A stretch of DNA of 18,064 nt from JBMNQS01 sp050944255 (GTDB lineage Bacteria > Bacillota > Clostridia > Christensenellales > Maliibacteriaceae), in assembly GCA_050944255.1 (NCBI GenBank), contig JBMNQS010000045.1:1-18064 (forward strand), read 5' to 3'. The translations under genes and the position numbers were made by a program. Numbering within the stretch: the stretch's first letter is position 1; every line of letters begins with the position of its first letter. The notes under the pieces are model-generated. The model saw nothing but the letters and a program-made list of their open reading frames with translations, was not told the origin of the DNA and made no database searches. Shown here in pieces: positions 7,273-13,281 of this stretch.

Positions 7273-8276
7273 ATTTCCAGCTCCTTTTTTTGCAGCGGGA
7301 GCCCGGCCAGCGCCGCGTCGCTGCCGGCGATGAGTTCCTCCTCGGCAAACTGGTCGTTGTACAGCCACGTGGAGAGATACCGCTCGCCTGTATCGGGCAA
7401 TACCGCGACGGCCACCCTGCCCTTATTTTCCGGGCGCGCGGCCACCTGTATGGCGGCATAAGCGGCCGCGCCGGAGGATATGCCCACCAAAATGCCTTCT
7501 TCCCTGGCCAGGCGACGGGCGATATGGCCCGCGTCTCTGTCCCTGACGGTAAAGACCTCGCTGATCAAACTGCGCTGCAACACCTTCGGGATAAATCCTG
7601 CGCCGATGCCCTGAATCCTGTGGGGTCCCGGCCTGCCGCCTGAAAGTATCGGCGAGTCGTGAGGCTCCACGGCGATGATCTGCACGTCCGGGTTCCGTTC
7701 CTTCAGGACTTTTCCCACACCGGTCAGCGTGCCGCCGGTGCCCACGCCGGATACGAAAATATCGATCTTTCCCTCCGTGGCGTCCCAGAGCTCCTCCGCC
7801 GTGGTTTTGACGTGGATGTCCGGGTTGGCCGGATTCTTGAACTGCTGGGGGATAAAGGCGTTGGGCAGCTTTCGCGCCAGCTCCACCGCTTTTTCCACCG
7901 CGCCGTCCATGCCTTTGCTTCCAAGGGTCAGAACGATTCTGGCTCCGAAGGCCTTGATGAGCTTTCGCCTCTCCAGGCTCATGGTTTCGGGCATGGTCAG
8001 TATCAGCTCGTATCCCTTGGCCGCGCACACAAACGCCAGGCCGATGCCCGTATTGCCCGATGTGGGCTCGATGATCACCGTGTCCTTATTGATTTGCCCT
8101 AGTTTTTCGGCTTCCTCAATCATGGCCACGCCGATGCGATCCTTGACGCTGGCCATGGGATTGAACGACTCCAGTTTGACCAGCACCGAAGCAGGTATGC
8201 CGTCGGTCACGCGGCGCAGTCTGACCAGGGGGGTATGGCCCACGGTCTTTGTGATATCTTCATAAACGCCTTTCAA
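7269..8276 (-). CDS. cysK: Cysteine synthase (O-acetylserine sulfhydrylase)
   Basis: A 335-aa protein. I place the start at TTG 8276 because GGAGG lies 9 bases upstream and the protein then begins at the usual family position (Y-E-D-I-T-K-T-V-G-H-T-P-L-V-R-L). The in-frame extension upstream of it has no ribosome site and runs back into the ATPase gene. Hallmarks are the pyridoxal-phosphate lysine K45 in NPMASVKDR, the substrate loop TSGNTG (72-77), and the phosphate-binding GTGGT loop. It makes cysteine from O-acetylserine and sulfide in the cytoplasm. It lies 25 bases after the ABC ATPase gene and overlaps the lipoprotein gene by 4 bp. No serine acetyltransferase gene is in the window. A cystathionine beta-synthase-like or other O-acetylserine/O-phosphoserine-using paralogue is possible; I consider CysK most likely. 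Confidence 0.9.
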   Translation of the reverse strand: MKGVYEDITKTVGHTPLVRLRRVTDGIPASVLVKLESFNPMASVKDRIGVAMIEEAEKLGQINKDTVIIEPTSGNTGIGLAFVCAAKGYELILTMPETMSLERRKLIKAFGARIVLTLGSKGMDGAVEKAVELARKLPNAFIPQQFKNPANPDIHVKTTAEELWDATEGKIDIFVSGVGTGGTLTGVGKVLKERNPDVQIIAVEPHDSPILSGGRPGPHRIQGIGAGFIPKVLQRSLISEVFTVRDRDAGHIARRLAREEGILVGISSGAAAYAAIQVAARPENKGRVAVAVLPDTGERYLSTWLYNDQFAEEELIAGSDAALAGLPLQKKELEI

Positions 8277-8301
8277 ACGCTTTATACCTCCATTTTCATA
8301 T

Positions 8302-9183
8302 CTATATGACGCCGTACTCGTATTCGCCGGTGATCTCGCTGCGGAAAATCCTCTGGATGTTGGCGCATATGTCCCTGAATTCCTCGTCGGTCCGCCGCCT
8401 GGGCCTCTCCAGGTCAATGGGGATGATGTTGCGTATCATCCCAGGCGAAGGCGACATGATGACGACCCGGTCCGATAGGTATACGGCCTCCTCGATATCG
8501 TGGGTAATGTACACCACCGTCAGGGCGGTCTGCTGCCAAATGGTTCCAAGGTCTTCCTGCAGCCGCTCCCGGTTGAAGGAATCCAATAGCCCGAAGGGCT
8601 CATCCATCAGCAGTATTTTCGGCTCCACCGCCAGCGCCCGGGCCAAAGCCACGCGCTGCCGCATGCCGCCGGAAAGCTGGTACGGGTATTTGTTTTCAAA
8701 GCCGGCCAGCCCTACCAGGGCCAGCGATTTTTTGGCTGCGGCCATCCGCTGCTCCCTGGACATCCCTCGCAGCTTCAGCGCAAAAGTGATGTTGCCAAGG
8801 GCCGTCTTCCACGGGTAGATGGAGTGATCCTGAAAGACCATGCTCACATTAAATCGGTGCCTGTTCTTAAACAGGCTGTTGTATACCGGCGAGATAAAGC
8901 GGTATTTTTTTTCGTAATCGCGCAGTTCGTACTTATTGACCGGCGGCGGCTCCAGCACCACCTTTCCGTCGATGACCACCGTGCCGTCCGTGGGAAGCTG
9001 AAGACCCGCTATCATCTCCAGAATCGTGCTTTTTCCGCATCCGCTGGGCCCTAAAAAGCTGACGAACTCGCCCTTTCTGATTCCGATGCAGATGTCCAGG
9101 ATAGCCGTGAGCCCTTCCGCCTCCCCGTAATTGACGTCCACCGAGAAAAATTTGGTCAGGTTGTTGAGCTGTACAAATGCCAT
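8302..9183 (-). CDS. ABC transporter ATP-binding protein (SsuB/TauB type) with insertion
   Basis: A 293-aa protein from ATG 9183, which has an AAAGGAGA site 7 bases upstream; a longer frame to 9225 lacks one. All nucleotide-binding motifs are intact: Walker A GPSGCGKST (45-53), Q-loop Q118, signature LSGGMRQR (170-177), Walker B ILLMDEP (190-196) and switch histidine H228. It clusters by eye with the nitrate/sulfonate/taurine importer ATPases. Compared with the usual 240-270 residues it has about 30 extra residues between the beta-strand after Walker A and the Q-loop (about 80-112), rich in Tyr, Lys and Arg. It powers import by the permease encoded upstream, which ends 14 bases before its start. 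Confidence 0.93.
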   Translation of the reverse strand: MAFVQLNNLTKFFSVDVNYGEAEGLTAILDICIGIRKGEFVSFLGPSGCGKSTILEMIAGLQLPTDGTVVIDGKVVLEPPPVNKYELRDYEKKYRFISPVYNSLFKNRHRFNVSMVFQDHSIYPWKTALGNITFALKLRGMSREQRMAAAKKSLALVGLAGFENKYPYQLSGGMRQRVALARALAVEPKILLMDEPFGLLDSFNRERLQEDLGTIWQQTALTVVYITHDIEEAVYLSDRVVIMSPSPGMIRNIIPIDLERPRRRTDEEFRDICANIQRIFRSEITGEYEYGVI

Positions 9184-9197
9184 TTGAGTTTCTCCTT

Positions 9198-10022
9198 TTA
9201 ACCCGTCACTTCGCCGATCTTCCACAAAGACAGCTTCAGCTCGATGTATTTGAACACCTCGATAATGAACCAGCCGATACCGCCCAAGAGGAGCATCGTG
9301 ACCATCATGCGGTCGATGCGGTAAAAATTCTTGGATTCCACCAAAAGCCAGCCAAGGCCGCTGCTTGCCCCGAACATTTCGGAGATGACCACGCAGACCA
9401 GCCCCATGGACGTACCGATCTTCATGCCCATCAGGATATTGGACAGCGCCGATGGCAGCACCACCTCGCGCAGTATGGTCAGTTCGCTGGCCCCGAACAG
9501 CCGCGCAGTGTTGATAAACCGGCGGTTGGTATCCCGGGTGCCGGTATAGGTGTTGAGCAGTACCGGGTAGAACACGCCGATGAAAACCAGAAAGCCCTGC
9601 ATCTTAAGGCCTATGCCCAGGGCGATGATGGTGATGGGCACCCAGGCCGGGGGCGGTATGGGCGCCAAAAGCTGGAACAGCGGCAGCAGATGCCTGCGGA
9701 TAAAGCGGCTCCATCCCATCAGGATGCCGATGGGGATGGCCAGCGCCACCGCAATAACAAACCCGATAAAAAACCGCAGCAGGCTGATGCCGATGTGCCC
9801 CAAAAGGCCGTGCTGCGTCAAGAGCGTGTAGAAGCTGACGGCCACGGTGGACAGCCTCGGCAAAAGGCCCTGGGGAATGATTCCCATAAGCGGTATCGTT
9901 TCCCACAGGATCAGTATTGGGACGATGACCTTTGCAAAGTCGAGGGTAAACAAACTCCCAAAGGAATTGCGCAGAAACAAAACGATTTCGTTCTTAAACT
10001 GTATGCCCGTTAATCTTCTCAT
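9198..10022 (-). CDS. ABC transporter permease (SsuC/TauC type)
   Basis: A 274-aa integral membrane protein with about six hydrophobic segments. The binding-protein-dependent transport motif is clear in EVVLPSALSNILMGMKIGTS, followed by SEMFGASSGLGWLL, which is where the ATPase docks in this family. Related permeases carry sulfonates, taurine, nitrate or thiamine precursors. ATG 10022 has a GGGGGA-like site. About 100 bases separate it from the binding-protein gene upstream and include a strong hairpin, so its expression may be lower than that of the binding protein. Confidence 0.92.
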   Translation of the reverse strand: MRRLTGIQFKNEIVLFLRNSFGSLFTLDFAKVIVPILILWETIPLMGIIPQGLLPRLSTVAVSFYTLLTQHGLLGHIGISLLRFFIGFVIAVALAIPIGILMGWSRFIRRHLLPLFQLLAPIPPPAWVPITIIALGIGLKMQGFLVFIGVFYPVLLNTYTGTRDTNRRFINTARLFGASELTILREVVLPSALSNILMGMKIGTSMGLVCVVISEMFGASSGLGWLLVESKNFYRIDRMMVTMLLLGGIGWFIIEVFKYIELKLSLWKIGEVTG

Positions 10023-10058
10023 GGGTCCCCCTTAACCAAAACGATGCGCCTACTTTCC

Positions 10059-10099
10059 AAAAAAGGCAAAGGAAGAGCAAGAGCGGCTCCTGCTCCTCC
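10059..10099 (-). terminator. Intra-operon hairpin with T run between binding-protein and permease genes
   Basis: Read leftward, GGAGGAGCAGGAGC (complement of 10086-10099) pairs with GCTCTTGCTCTTCC (complement of 10071-10084) with only two G-U pairs, and is followed by TTTGCCTTTTTT. It has the form of a leaky terminator or 3'-end stabiliser. It is placed 25 bases after the binding-protein stop and about 50 bases before the permease start. Confidence 0.6.
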
Positions 10100-10124
10100 A
10101 TTGTCTTTCGCATAAGCCGAAAAC

Positions 10125-11150
10125 CTACCAAGTGATCCCTTTGAGCTCCTGTGCAAAAGCGTCGGGCAGCGGATTGGTTTCGATGATGTCCTTTTCAAGC
10201 AGGAACTCCGCAAGCTCGTTGTGGATATCGGTGGTCAGCTGCGTGGTGAAGCCAAGCCTCGGGTTGCCCAGGCGGATGGCTTCCTCGGGGGCGCGGGTGT
10301 ACTTCACGGCAATTTCCACGATGTCGTCCGCCACCGGATCGTCCAGGATCAGCGCGTTGGCCTCGTCAAGCGCCTGCACCAGCAGTTTCAGCGCATCGGC
10401 GTTGTTGGCCACATAGTCGGCGTTGGCATTGATGGTGCGGCAGGTGGTGTCCTTCATCTCATCCCTGAACAAGATGGTGTATCCGGCCAGTTCCGCGATG
10501 CTGGCATGCGGTTCCTCCACGATGATGCCGTCCACCTGGTTGGCTTCAAGCGCCGCGATGGCGGGGCCGCCGGCCATATTGACCAGATTGAACGAAACGC
10601 CTGCTTCCTGGGTCAACTGCTGGAAGTAAACGACGGCGCAGCAGGAGGGGGAAAGCCCGGCGATGGTCTTGTCGCCAAGGTCTGCGATGGTCTTGATGGT
10701 GGAATCGGCCGGAACGGCCAGCACGGATGTGCACGGCTTTTTAACCTGAGCTACAATTTTGATGGGGGCGCCGCCGGCGATGGCGCTGATGACGGCTGTG
10801 GGGCAGGCCCAGTAGAGATCGGCGGCCTTGGTGCTCACGGCATCCCTGGCGGCCGCGGCGTCCTGCACCTCCCGGATAATGACGTCCAGCCCGTATTTTT
10901 CAAAGATGCCCTTTTCCTTTGCCACGTACAGGTTGAGATGGTGCGTCGTGGGGGTATCGGCCACGACGATCTGAATCAGATCGACCGGCGGAGCCGGCGT
11001 TTCCTCGGGCGTCTGGGATACGGTGGGCGAGGGAGCCTGTGATGGGGAGGCGGAGACCTCTCCGCCGGTATCGGCGCCGGGGGCGCATCCTGTCAGGATA
11101 AGAACGGTTGACATAACTAAAATCAATAGGGTAGATACTGCTTTCCTCAA
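10125..11150 (-). CDS. NMT1/SsuA-type ABC substrate-binding lipoprotein
   Basis: A 341-aa protein. TTG 11150 is chosen because AAGGAGAGG sits just upstream and the signal peptide then starts normally (M-R-K-A-V-S); ATG 11168 is nearly at the predicted transcript start and has no ribosome site. The lipobox LILTGC places the anchored cysteine at C22. A Ser/Pro/Thr linker is followed by the two-lobe type 2 fold seen in SsuA, TauA, NrtA and THI5-like receptors (IVVADTPTTHHLNLYVAKEK, IFEKYGLDVIIREVQDA, GGPAIAALEANQVDGIIVEEP). It delivers a small ligand to the permease and ATPase downstream. A Cys-Cys pair in SPSCCAVVYFQQL lies at the loop that often contacts ligand phosphate or sulfonate groups in this fold, and other cysteines occur in YWACPTAV, KKPCTSVL and DTTCRT. 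The ligand is unknown; an organosulfur compound is suggested by the cysteine synthase in the operon. Confidence 0.9.
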   Translation of the reverse strand: MRKAVSTLLILVMSTVLILTGCAPGADTGGEVSASPSQAPSPTVSQTPEETPAPPVDLIQIVVADTPTTHHLNLYVAKEKGIFEKYGLDVIIREVQDAAAARDAVSTKAADLYWACPTAVISAIAGGAPIKIVAQVKKPCTSVLAVPADSTIKTIADLGDKTIAGLSPSCCAVVYFQQLTQEAGVSFNLVNMAGGPAIAALEANQVDGIIVEEPHASIAELAGYTILFRDEMKDTTCRTINANADYVANNADALKLLVQALDEANALILDDPVADDIVEIAVKYTRAPEEAIRLGNPRLGFTTQLTTDIHNELAEFLLEKDIIETNPLPDAFAQELKGITW

Positions 11151-11172
11151 GATGACCTCTCCTTCCATATTT

Positions 11173-11184
11173 AACATATATGTT
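11173..11184. promoter_or_regulatory. Perfect 12-bp palindrome, candidate operator
   Basis: AACATATATGTT is a perfect 12-bp palindrome. It lies immediately downstream of the predicted transcription start (about 11187) of the binding-protein operon, a position where a bound repressor would block initiation. Confidence 0.55.
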
Positions 11185-11255
11185 TTAATTGACATTATAT
11201 GTGCGGCCGCATCCGTTGTCAACACTTTTTTATAAAAGATATATGAATTATATGT
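11177..11255 (+). repeat. Repeated TATATGT motif around the promoter
   Basis: TATATGT occurs at 11177-11183, 11196-11202 and 11249-11255, with a TATATGA variant at 11240-11246. The copies fall on the palindrome, on the -10 box and upstream of the -35 box of the leftward promoter. Such phased half-sites suggest a dedicated regulator, though the AT-rich motif could partly be chance. Confidence 0.4.
11194..11222 (-). promoter_or_regulatory. Consensus sigma-A promoter of the cysteine/ABC operon
   Basis: Leftward, TTGACA (complement of 11217-11222) and TATAAT (complement of 11194-11199) are separated by exactly 17 bases, a perfect match to the vegetative consensus. The start would be near 11187, about 37 bases upstream of the TTG start. 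A promoter this strong usually needs a repressor, which fits the overlapping palindrome. Confidence 0.88.
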
Positions 11256-11328
11256 TTTGAACGCCTTTTGGGATACAGCAGCATGGCGCTGCGTGGAACC
11301 GGCTGCGCAAAGCGACACAAATAAAACA

Positions 11329-11357
11329 TTGCTTTGATGGTTGCGAGTTGATATAAT
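11329..11357 (+). promoter_or_regulatory. Orphan rightward promoter-like sequence
   Basis: TTGCTT (11329-11334) and TATAAT (11352-11357) are 17 bases apart. Downstream are only very short frames (13 and 24 codons) and then the 3' end of the broken XRE gene in the opposite direction. It could drive a short RNA, including an antisense transcript, or be a relic. Apart from this element I see nothing in about 11260-11484. Confidence 0.35.
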
Positions 11358-11484
11358 CGCTTATCGGAACAAGAAGTAAAAATGAGTACCGGCTTGCGAA
11401 GGGCCGTCGTGCTTTTCATATGAGACAGCCGCAAAATGCCAGGCGCGATGAAGAAGGCGCATGTGTTGAAGTGAGAATTTGCCG

Positions 11485-11754
11485 TTATGGTTGATCGATC
11501 AAATAAAATAGCCCGATAAATAAAAATGGCGGCCTTTTTATCCTTGGATAAGGCACTTTTTCGTTTGTAAGGCCAAGCAGATAATCCGTGCTGGTGCCAA
11601 GGGCAAGCGCGATCCTCTTACACTGTTCGACGGTGTAATATCTTTTGCCTGTCTCCAGCTTAGAATAGTCGATCTGGTCAATGTCGGTGAGCTGCTACAT
11701 TTTTATCTGTGTAAAACCTCTTTCAATGCGTAAATCGCGCAGGCGGTTTTTCAT
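11485..11754 (-). pseudogene. XRE-type helix-turn-helix regulator interrupted by an amber codon
   Basis: From ATG 11754, with an excellent AGGTGAT site 5 bases upstream, the frame reads MKNRLRDLRIERGFTQIKM and then hits TAG (11695-11697). It continues in the same frame without further stops for 69 codons to TAA at 11485. The continuation is the rest of an XRE helix-turn-helix domain: QLTDIDQIDYSKLETGKRYY, then TVEQCKRIALALGTSTDYLL, then G-L-T-N-E. The stop falls in the middle of the DNA-binding motif, so the product would be useless unless the codon is read through. One base change (for example CAG to TAG) explains it. A sequencing error is the alternative. The last 20 or so residues (from about FLFIGLFYL) are not typical. 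Confidence 0.75.
11491..11502. repeat. 12-bp palindrome TTGATCGATCAA
   Basis: A perfect palindrome at the very end of the broken XRE frame. It has no T run, so it is not a terminator. It may be chance or a protein-binding site. Confidence 0.3.
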
Positions 11755-11841
11755 AATGATCACCTCACGCATAATCCCCGATACGCCGGTAGTATTTGGA
11801 GATCTATGTGAGATCCGTCACCTTTAGCGGCCTTATTGTGC

Positions 11842-12075
11842 TTAACGCGTAAAAAAATCGTCGTACGCAATATTTAGAATGGCCTTGACGGCATTTAATT
11901 CCTCTACTGAAATGTGCCGGATTCCCGCCTCGATTTTTGCCAGCGTCCCACGAGAAATATCGCAGCCGCGCACCTGCAAATGAGCTGAAAGCTGTTCTTG
12001 CGTCATGCCTTTGGCATTTCTCCATTTGCGAATATTCTTACCCACATTTTTATCCGCTTTGATATGCTGACCCAT
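11842..12075 (-). CDS. XRE-family transcriptional regulator
   Basis: A 77-aa protein from ATG 12075, essentially one helix-turn-helix domain: NVGKNIRKWRNAKGMTQEQL, SAHLQVRGCDISRGTLAKIE, then AGIRHISVEELNAVKAILNI. The form (GCDISRGTLAKIEAGIR) is a widespread small Cro/CI-like regulator of Bacillota. The frame is open up to ATG 12141, but that codon lies upstream of the predicted -10 box (12124-12129), so the shorter start is preferred. The ribosome site is weak. It faces a divergent gene for a 56-aa protein, and matching palindromes lie in front of both, so autoregulation and control of the neighbour are likely. There is no extra effector domain, so any signal must come through another protein or through protein level. 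Confidence 0.85.
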   Translation of the reverse strand: MGQHIKADKNVGKNIRKWRNAKGMTQEQLSAHLQVRGCDISRGTLAKIEAGIRHISVEELNAVKAILNIAYDDFFTR

Positions 12076-12094
12076 TCTATCAACTGCTTCCGTT

Positions 12095-12112
12095 TGTTCT
12101 GATTTCAGAGCA
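12095..12112. promoter_or_regulatory. Operator O1 of the XRE divergon
   Basis: TGTTCTGA-TT-TCAGAGCA is a two-arm palindrome with one mismatch. It lies just downstream of the predicted start of the leftward XRE transcript, 20 bases before its ATG. It shares its TCTGA/TCAGA core with O2. Confidence 0.7.
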
Positions 12113-12120
12113 TATTTATC

Positions 12121-12149
12121 TTGATTATAGAGAACGGGCATGCTATAAT
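12121..12149 (+). promoter_or_regulatory. Promoter of the 56-aa protein (extended -10)
   Basis: TTGATT (12121-12126) and TATAAT (12144-12149) are 17 bases apart, and the -10 is preceded by TGC, forming an extended -10 element. Operator O2 starts on the last base of the -10 box. The -35 region also contains, on the other strand, a TATAAT (complement of 12124-12129) that could serve the XRE gene; its own -35 is not evident. Confidence 0.78.
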
Positions 12150-12168
12150 TGCTCTGAAATCAGAGCAA
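12149..12168. promoter_or_regulatory. Operator O2 of the XRE divergon
   Basis: TTGCTCTGA-AA-TCAGAGCAA has perfect 9-bp arms around two bases. It covers the transcription start of the rightward gene, so a bound XRE dimer would block it. The centres of O1 and O2 are 55 bp apart. Confidence 0.8.
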
Positions 12169-12182
12169 AGGGAGAGCGAGTT

Positions 12183-12353
12183 GTGCCGAATTATAAAAAA
12201 ATGTATTTTGCACTTTATGATGCTGTCACAACCGCAATCGACCAATTGCAAAACGCCCAGCGAGAGGGGGAGGGTACCTACATTGAAAGTGATGATTTTC
12301 CTTTGGTCGTTTCACTCAACCAAGCAGATGAAAAACAAAGGGCCGACGGATGA
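12183..12353 (+). CDS. 56-aa small protein divergent from the XRE regulator
   Basis: GTG 12183, with AGGGAG 8 bases upstream, opens a 56-codon frame ending in TGA 12351. It begins M-P-N-Y-K-K-M-Y-F-A-L-Y-D-A-V-T-T-A-I-D and continues QLQNAQREGEGTYIESDDFP. This resembles a group of short hypothetical proteins of Bacillota that start MPNYK-x-MY and carry a helix ending near AQ-x-x-x-E-x-x-Y; I recall these from annotations and know no function for them. The protein is acidic and probably cytoplasmic. Its promoter, operator and ribosome site are all well formed, which is strong support for a real gene despite its size. A 3-base change of frame gives an alternative TTG start at 12181, but that frame looks non-coding. 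A second open stretch follows directly after the stop. Confidence 0.75.
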   Translation: MPNYKKMYFALYDAVTTAIDQLQNAQREGEGTYIESDDFPLVVSLNQADEKQRADG

Positions 12354-12386
12354 GGCCACCTCGTGCGCCATGGTTCCGAAGGCTTT

Positions 12387-12503
12387 ATGGATAAAGTTTA
12401 CAAGGCATTAAAGGCATGGTCCTGGAAAAAGCCTATTACCGTGCGTAAAAACGGACGGGGTTTAGTCACGCAAAAAGTGGCGGACAAGTTTATAAATGTC
12501 TAG
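12387..12503 (+). CDS. Possible 38-aa protein, or the tail of a stop-interrupted gene
   Basis: Right after the TGA of the 56-aa gene the same frame stays open for 49 codons to TAG 12501. Within it ATG 12387, preceded by a GAAGG site, starts M-D-K-V-Y-K-A-L-K-A-W-S-W-K-K-P-I-T-V-R and continues KNGRGLVTQKVADKFINV. The piece is basic, balanced in composition and looks protein-like, but I recognise no family. It may be an independent basic micro-protein, or the C-terminal half of a protein of about 105 aa cut by the TGA. An ATG overlapping that TGA (12350) gives only 14 codons and is not favoured. Confidence 0.4.
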   Translation: MDKVYKALKAWSWKKPITVRKNGRGLVTQKVADKFINV

Positions 12504-12558
12504 TCCAAAGCGGCCGGATTTGTTCCCGCGAAGCGAAATAAAGTTTCTTGGGGGATTC

Positions 12559-12594
12559 AAAAGGGGGTATTCTTTTCAAAGAATACCCCCTTTT
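12559..12594. terminator. Bidirectional terminator between the XRE island and phoU
   Basis: AAAAGGGGGTATTCTTT (12559-12575) and its exact complement (12578-12594) make a 17-bp inverted repeat with T runs at either end. It serves the small rightward genes and, in the other direction, the end of the pst-phoU transcript, whose stop lies 31 bases away. Confidence 0.9.
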
Positions 12595-12624
12595 GCTTAA
12601 TTCCAAACCAAACATTGCCCGGTG

Positions 12625-13281
12625 TCAGTCGTACACGTACCGGTGCACGCCGGTGATGGCGTATTCGGCCCATTCGGCGATGTTCTGCGCATGATCGCCG
12701 ATGCGCTCGTAGTATTTGGCGATCATCAGAAGGTCCAGCGCCTGCCAGCCGTTATCGGGATTCACGCCGATCAGCTCGATCAGCTCGTTTTTGATGATCA
12801 CAAACAGGGCGTCCACTTCGTCGTCCATCTCAATGACGGAAAGGGCCAGGTCAAGATCCTTTCTGACGAAGGCGTCGATGCCCTTGGTGACCATTTCAAT
12901 GGTCTTATCGGCCATCATGGGCAGGTGTTCCAGCTTTTTAATGTAGGGCGTACCCACCAATTGCAGCACGATTTCCGAAATGTCCGCCGCCTGGTCCCCG
13001 ATGCGCTCCATGTCGGTGATCATCTTGAGTATTGCCGATATGTGCCGCAGATCCCTGGCCACCGGCTGCTGGCGTAAAAGCAGTTTCAGGCACATGGCCT
13101 CAATCTCGTTTTCCTTCTGATCCACCTCCGCGTCAAAGGCGATAGCGGCGCGCGCCTCCTCCGCGCTTTGATTGATCATGGCGCTGCACGCGCTTTGGAT
13201 GGAGGTCACCAGTTGTTCGCCCATTTCAATAAGGTTTCTGTTAAGTTCTTCAAGCTGCTGGTCAAAACGGCTTCGCATCAT
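12625..13281 (-). CDS. phoU: Phosphate transport regulator PhoU
   Basis: A 218-aa, all-helical protein of typical PhoU length with two PhoU repeats. The first is recognisable in DAEVDQKENEIEAMCLKLLL and RQQPVARDLRHISAILKMIT, the second in DDEVDALFVIIKNELIEL and NGWQALDLLMIAKYYERIGD. The D-x-x-E-x-x-x-E and E-R-I-G-D metal-cluster residues are present in both halves. PhoU links Pst transport activity to phosphate signalling and restrains uptake. Its ATG overlaps the pstB stop as ATGA. No PhoR/PhoB-type sensor or regulator gene is in the window. Confidence 0.96.
   Translation of the reverse strand: MMRSRFDQQLEELNRNLIEMGEQLVTSIQSACSAMINQSAEEARAAIAFDAEVDQKENEIEAMCLKLLLRQQPVARDLRHISAILKMITDMERIGDQAADISEIVLQLVGTPYIKKLEHLPMMADKTIEMVTKGIDAFVRKDLDLALSVIEMDDEVDALFVIIKNELIELIGVNPDNGWQALDLLMIAKYYERIGDHAQNIAEWAEYAITGVHRYVYD

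Noticed and set aside
8277..8417. N-terminal extension of cysteine synthase
   Set aside because: It overlaps the ATPase gene in another frame and has no family similarity. GGAGG precedes TTG 8276.
11151..11318. N-terminal extension of the NMT1-type binding protein
   Set aside because: It would cross the promoter and operator and place about 56 residues before a perfect lipoprotein signal. TTG 11150 has the ribosome site.
12076..12141. Longer N-terminus for the XRE regulator from ATG 12141
   Set aside because: ATG 12141 lies upstream of the only leftward -10 box seen, and the extra residues would be encoded by operator O1. Family members normally begin close to the NVGKNIRKW segment.
12350..12394. 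A 14-codon frame whose ATG overlaps the TGA of the 56-aa gene
   Set aside because: It is too short, Arg/Pro-rich and has no ribosome site of its own. The in-frame continuation or ATG 12387 is more protein-like.
12121..12411. A 96-codon rightward frame through the XRE/small-protein promoter region
   Set aside because: It runs over the -35, -10 and operator O2, and its product has no protein-like pattern. The GTG 12183 frame, with a proper ribosome site, is the better gene.
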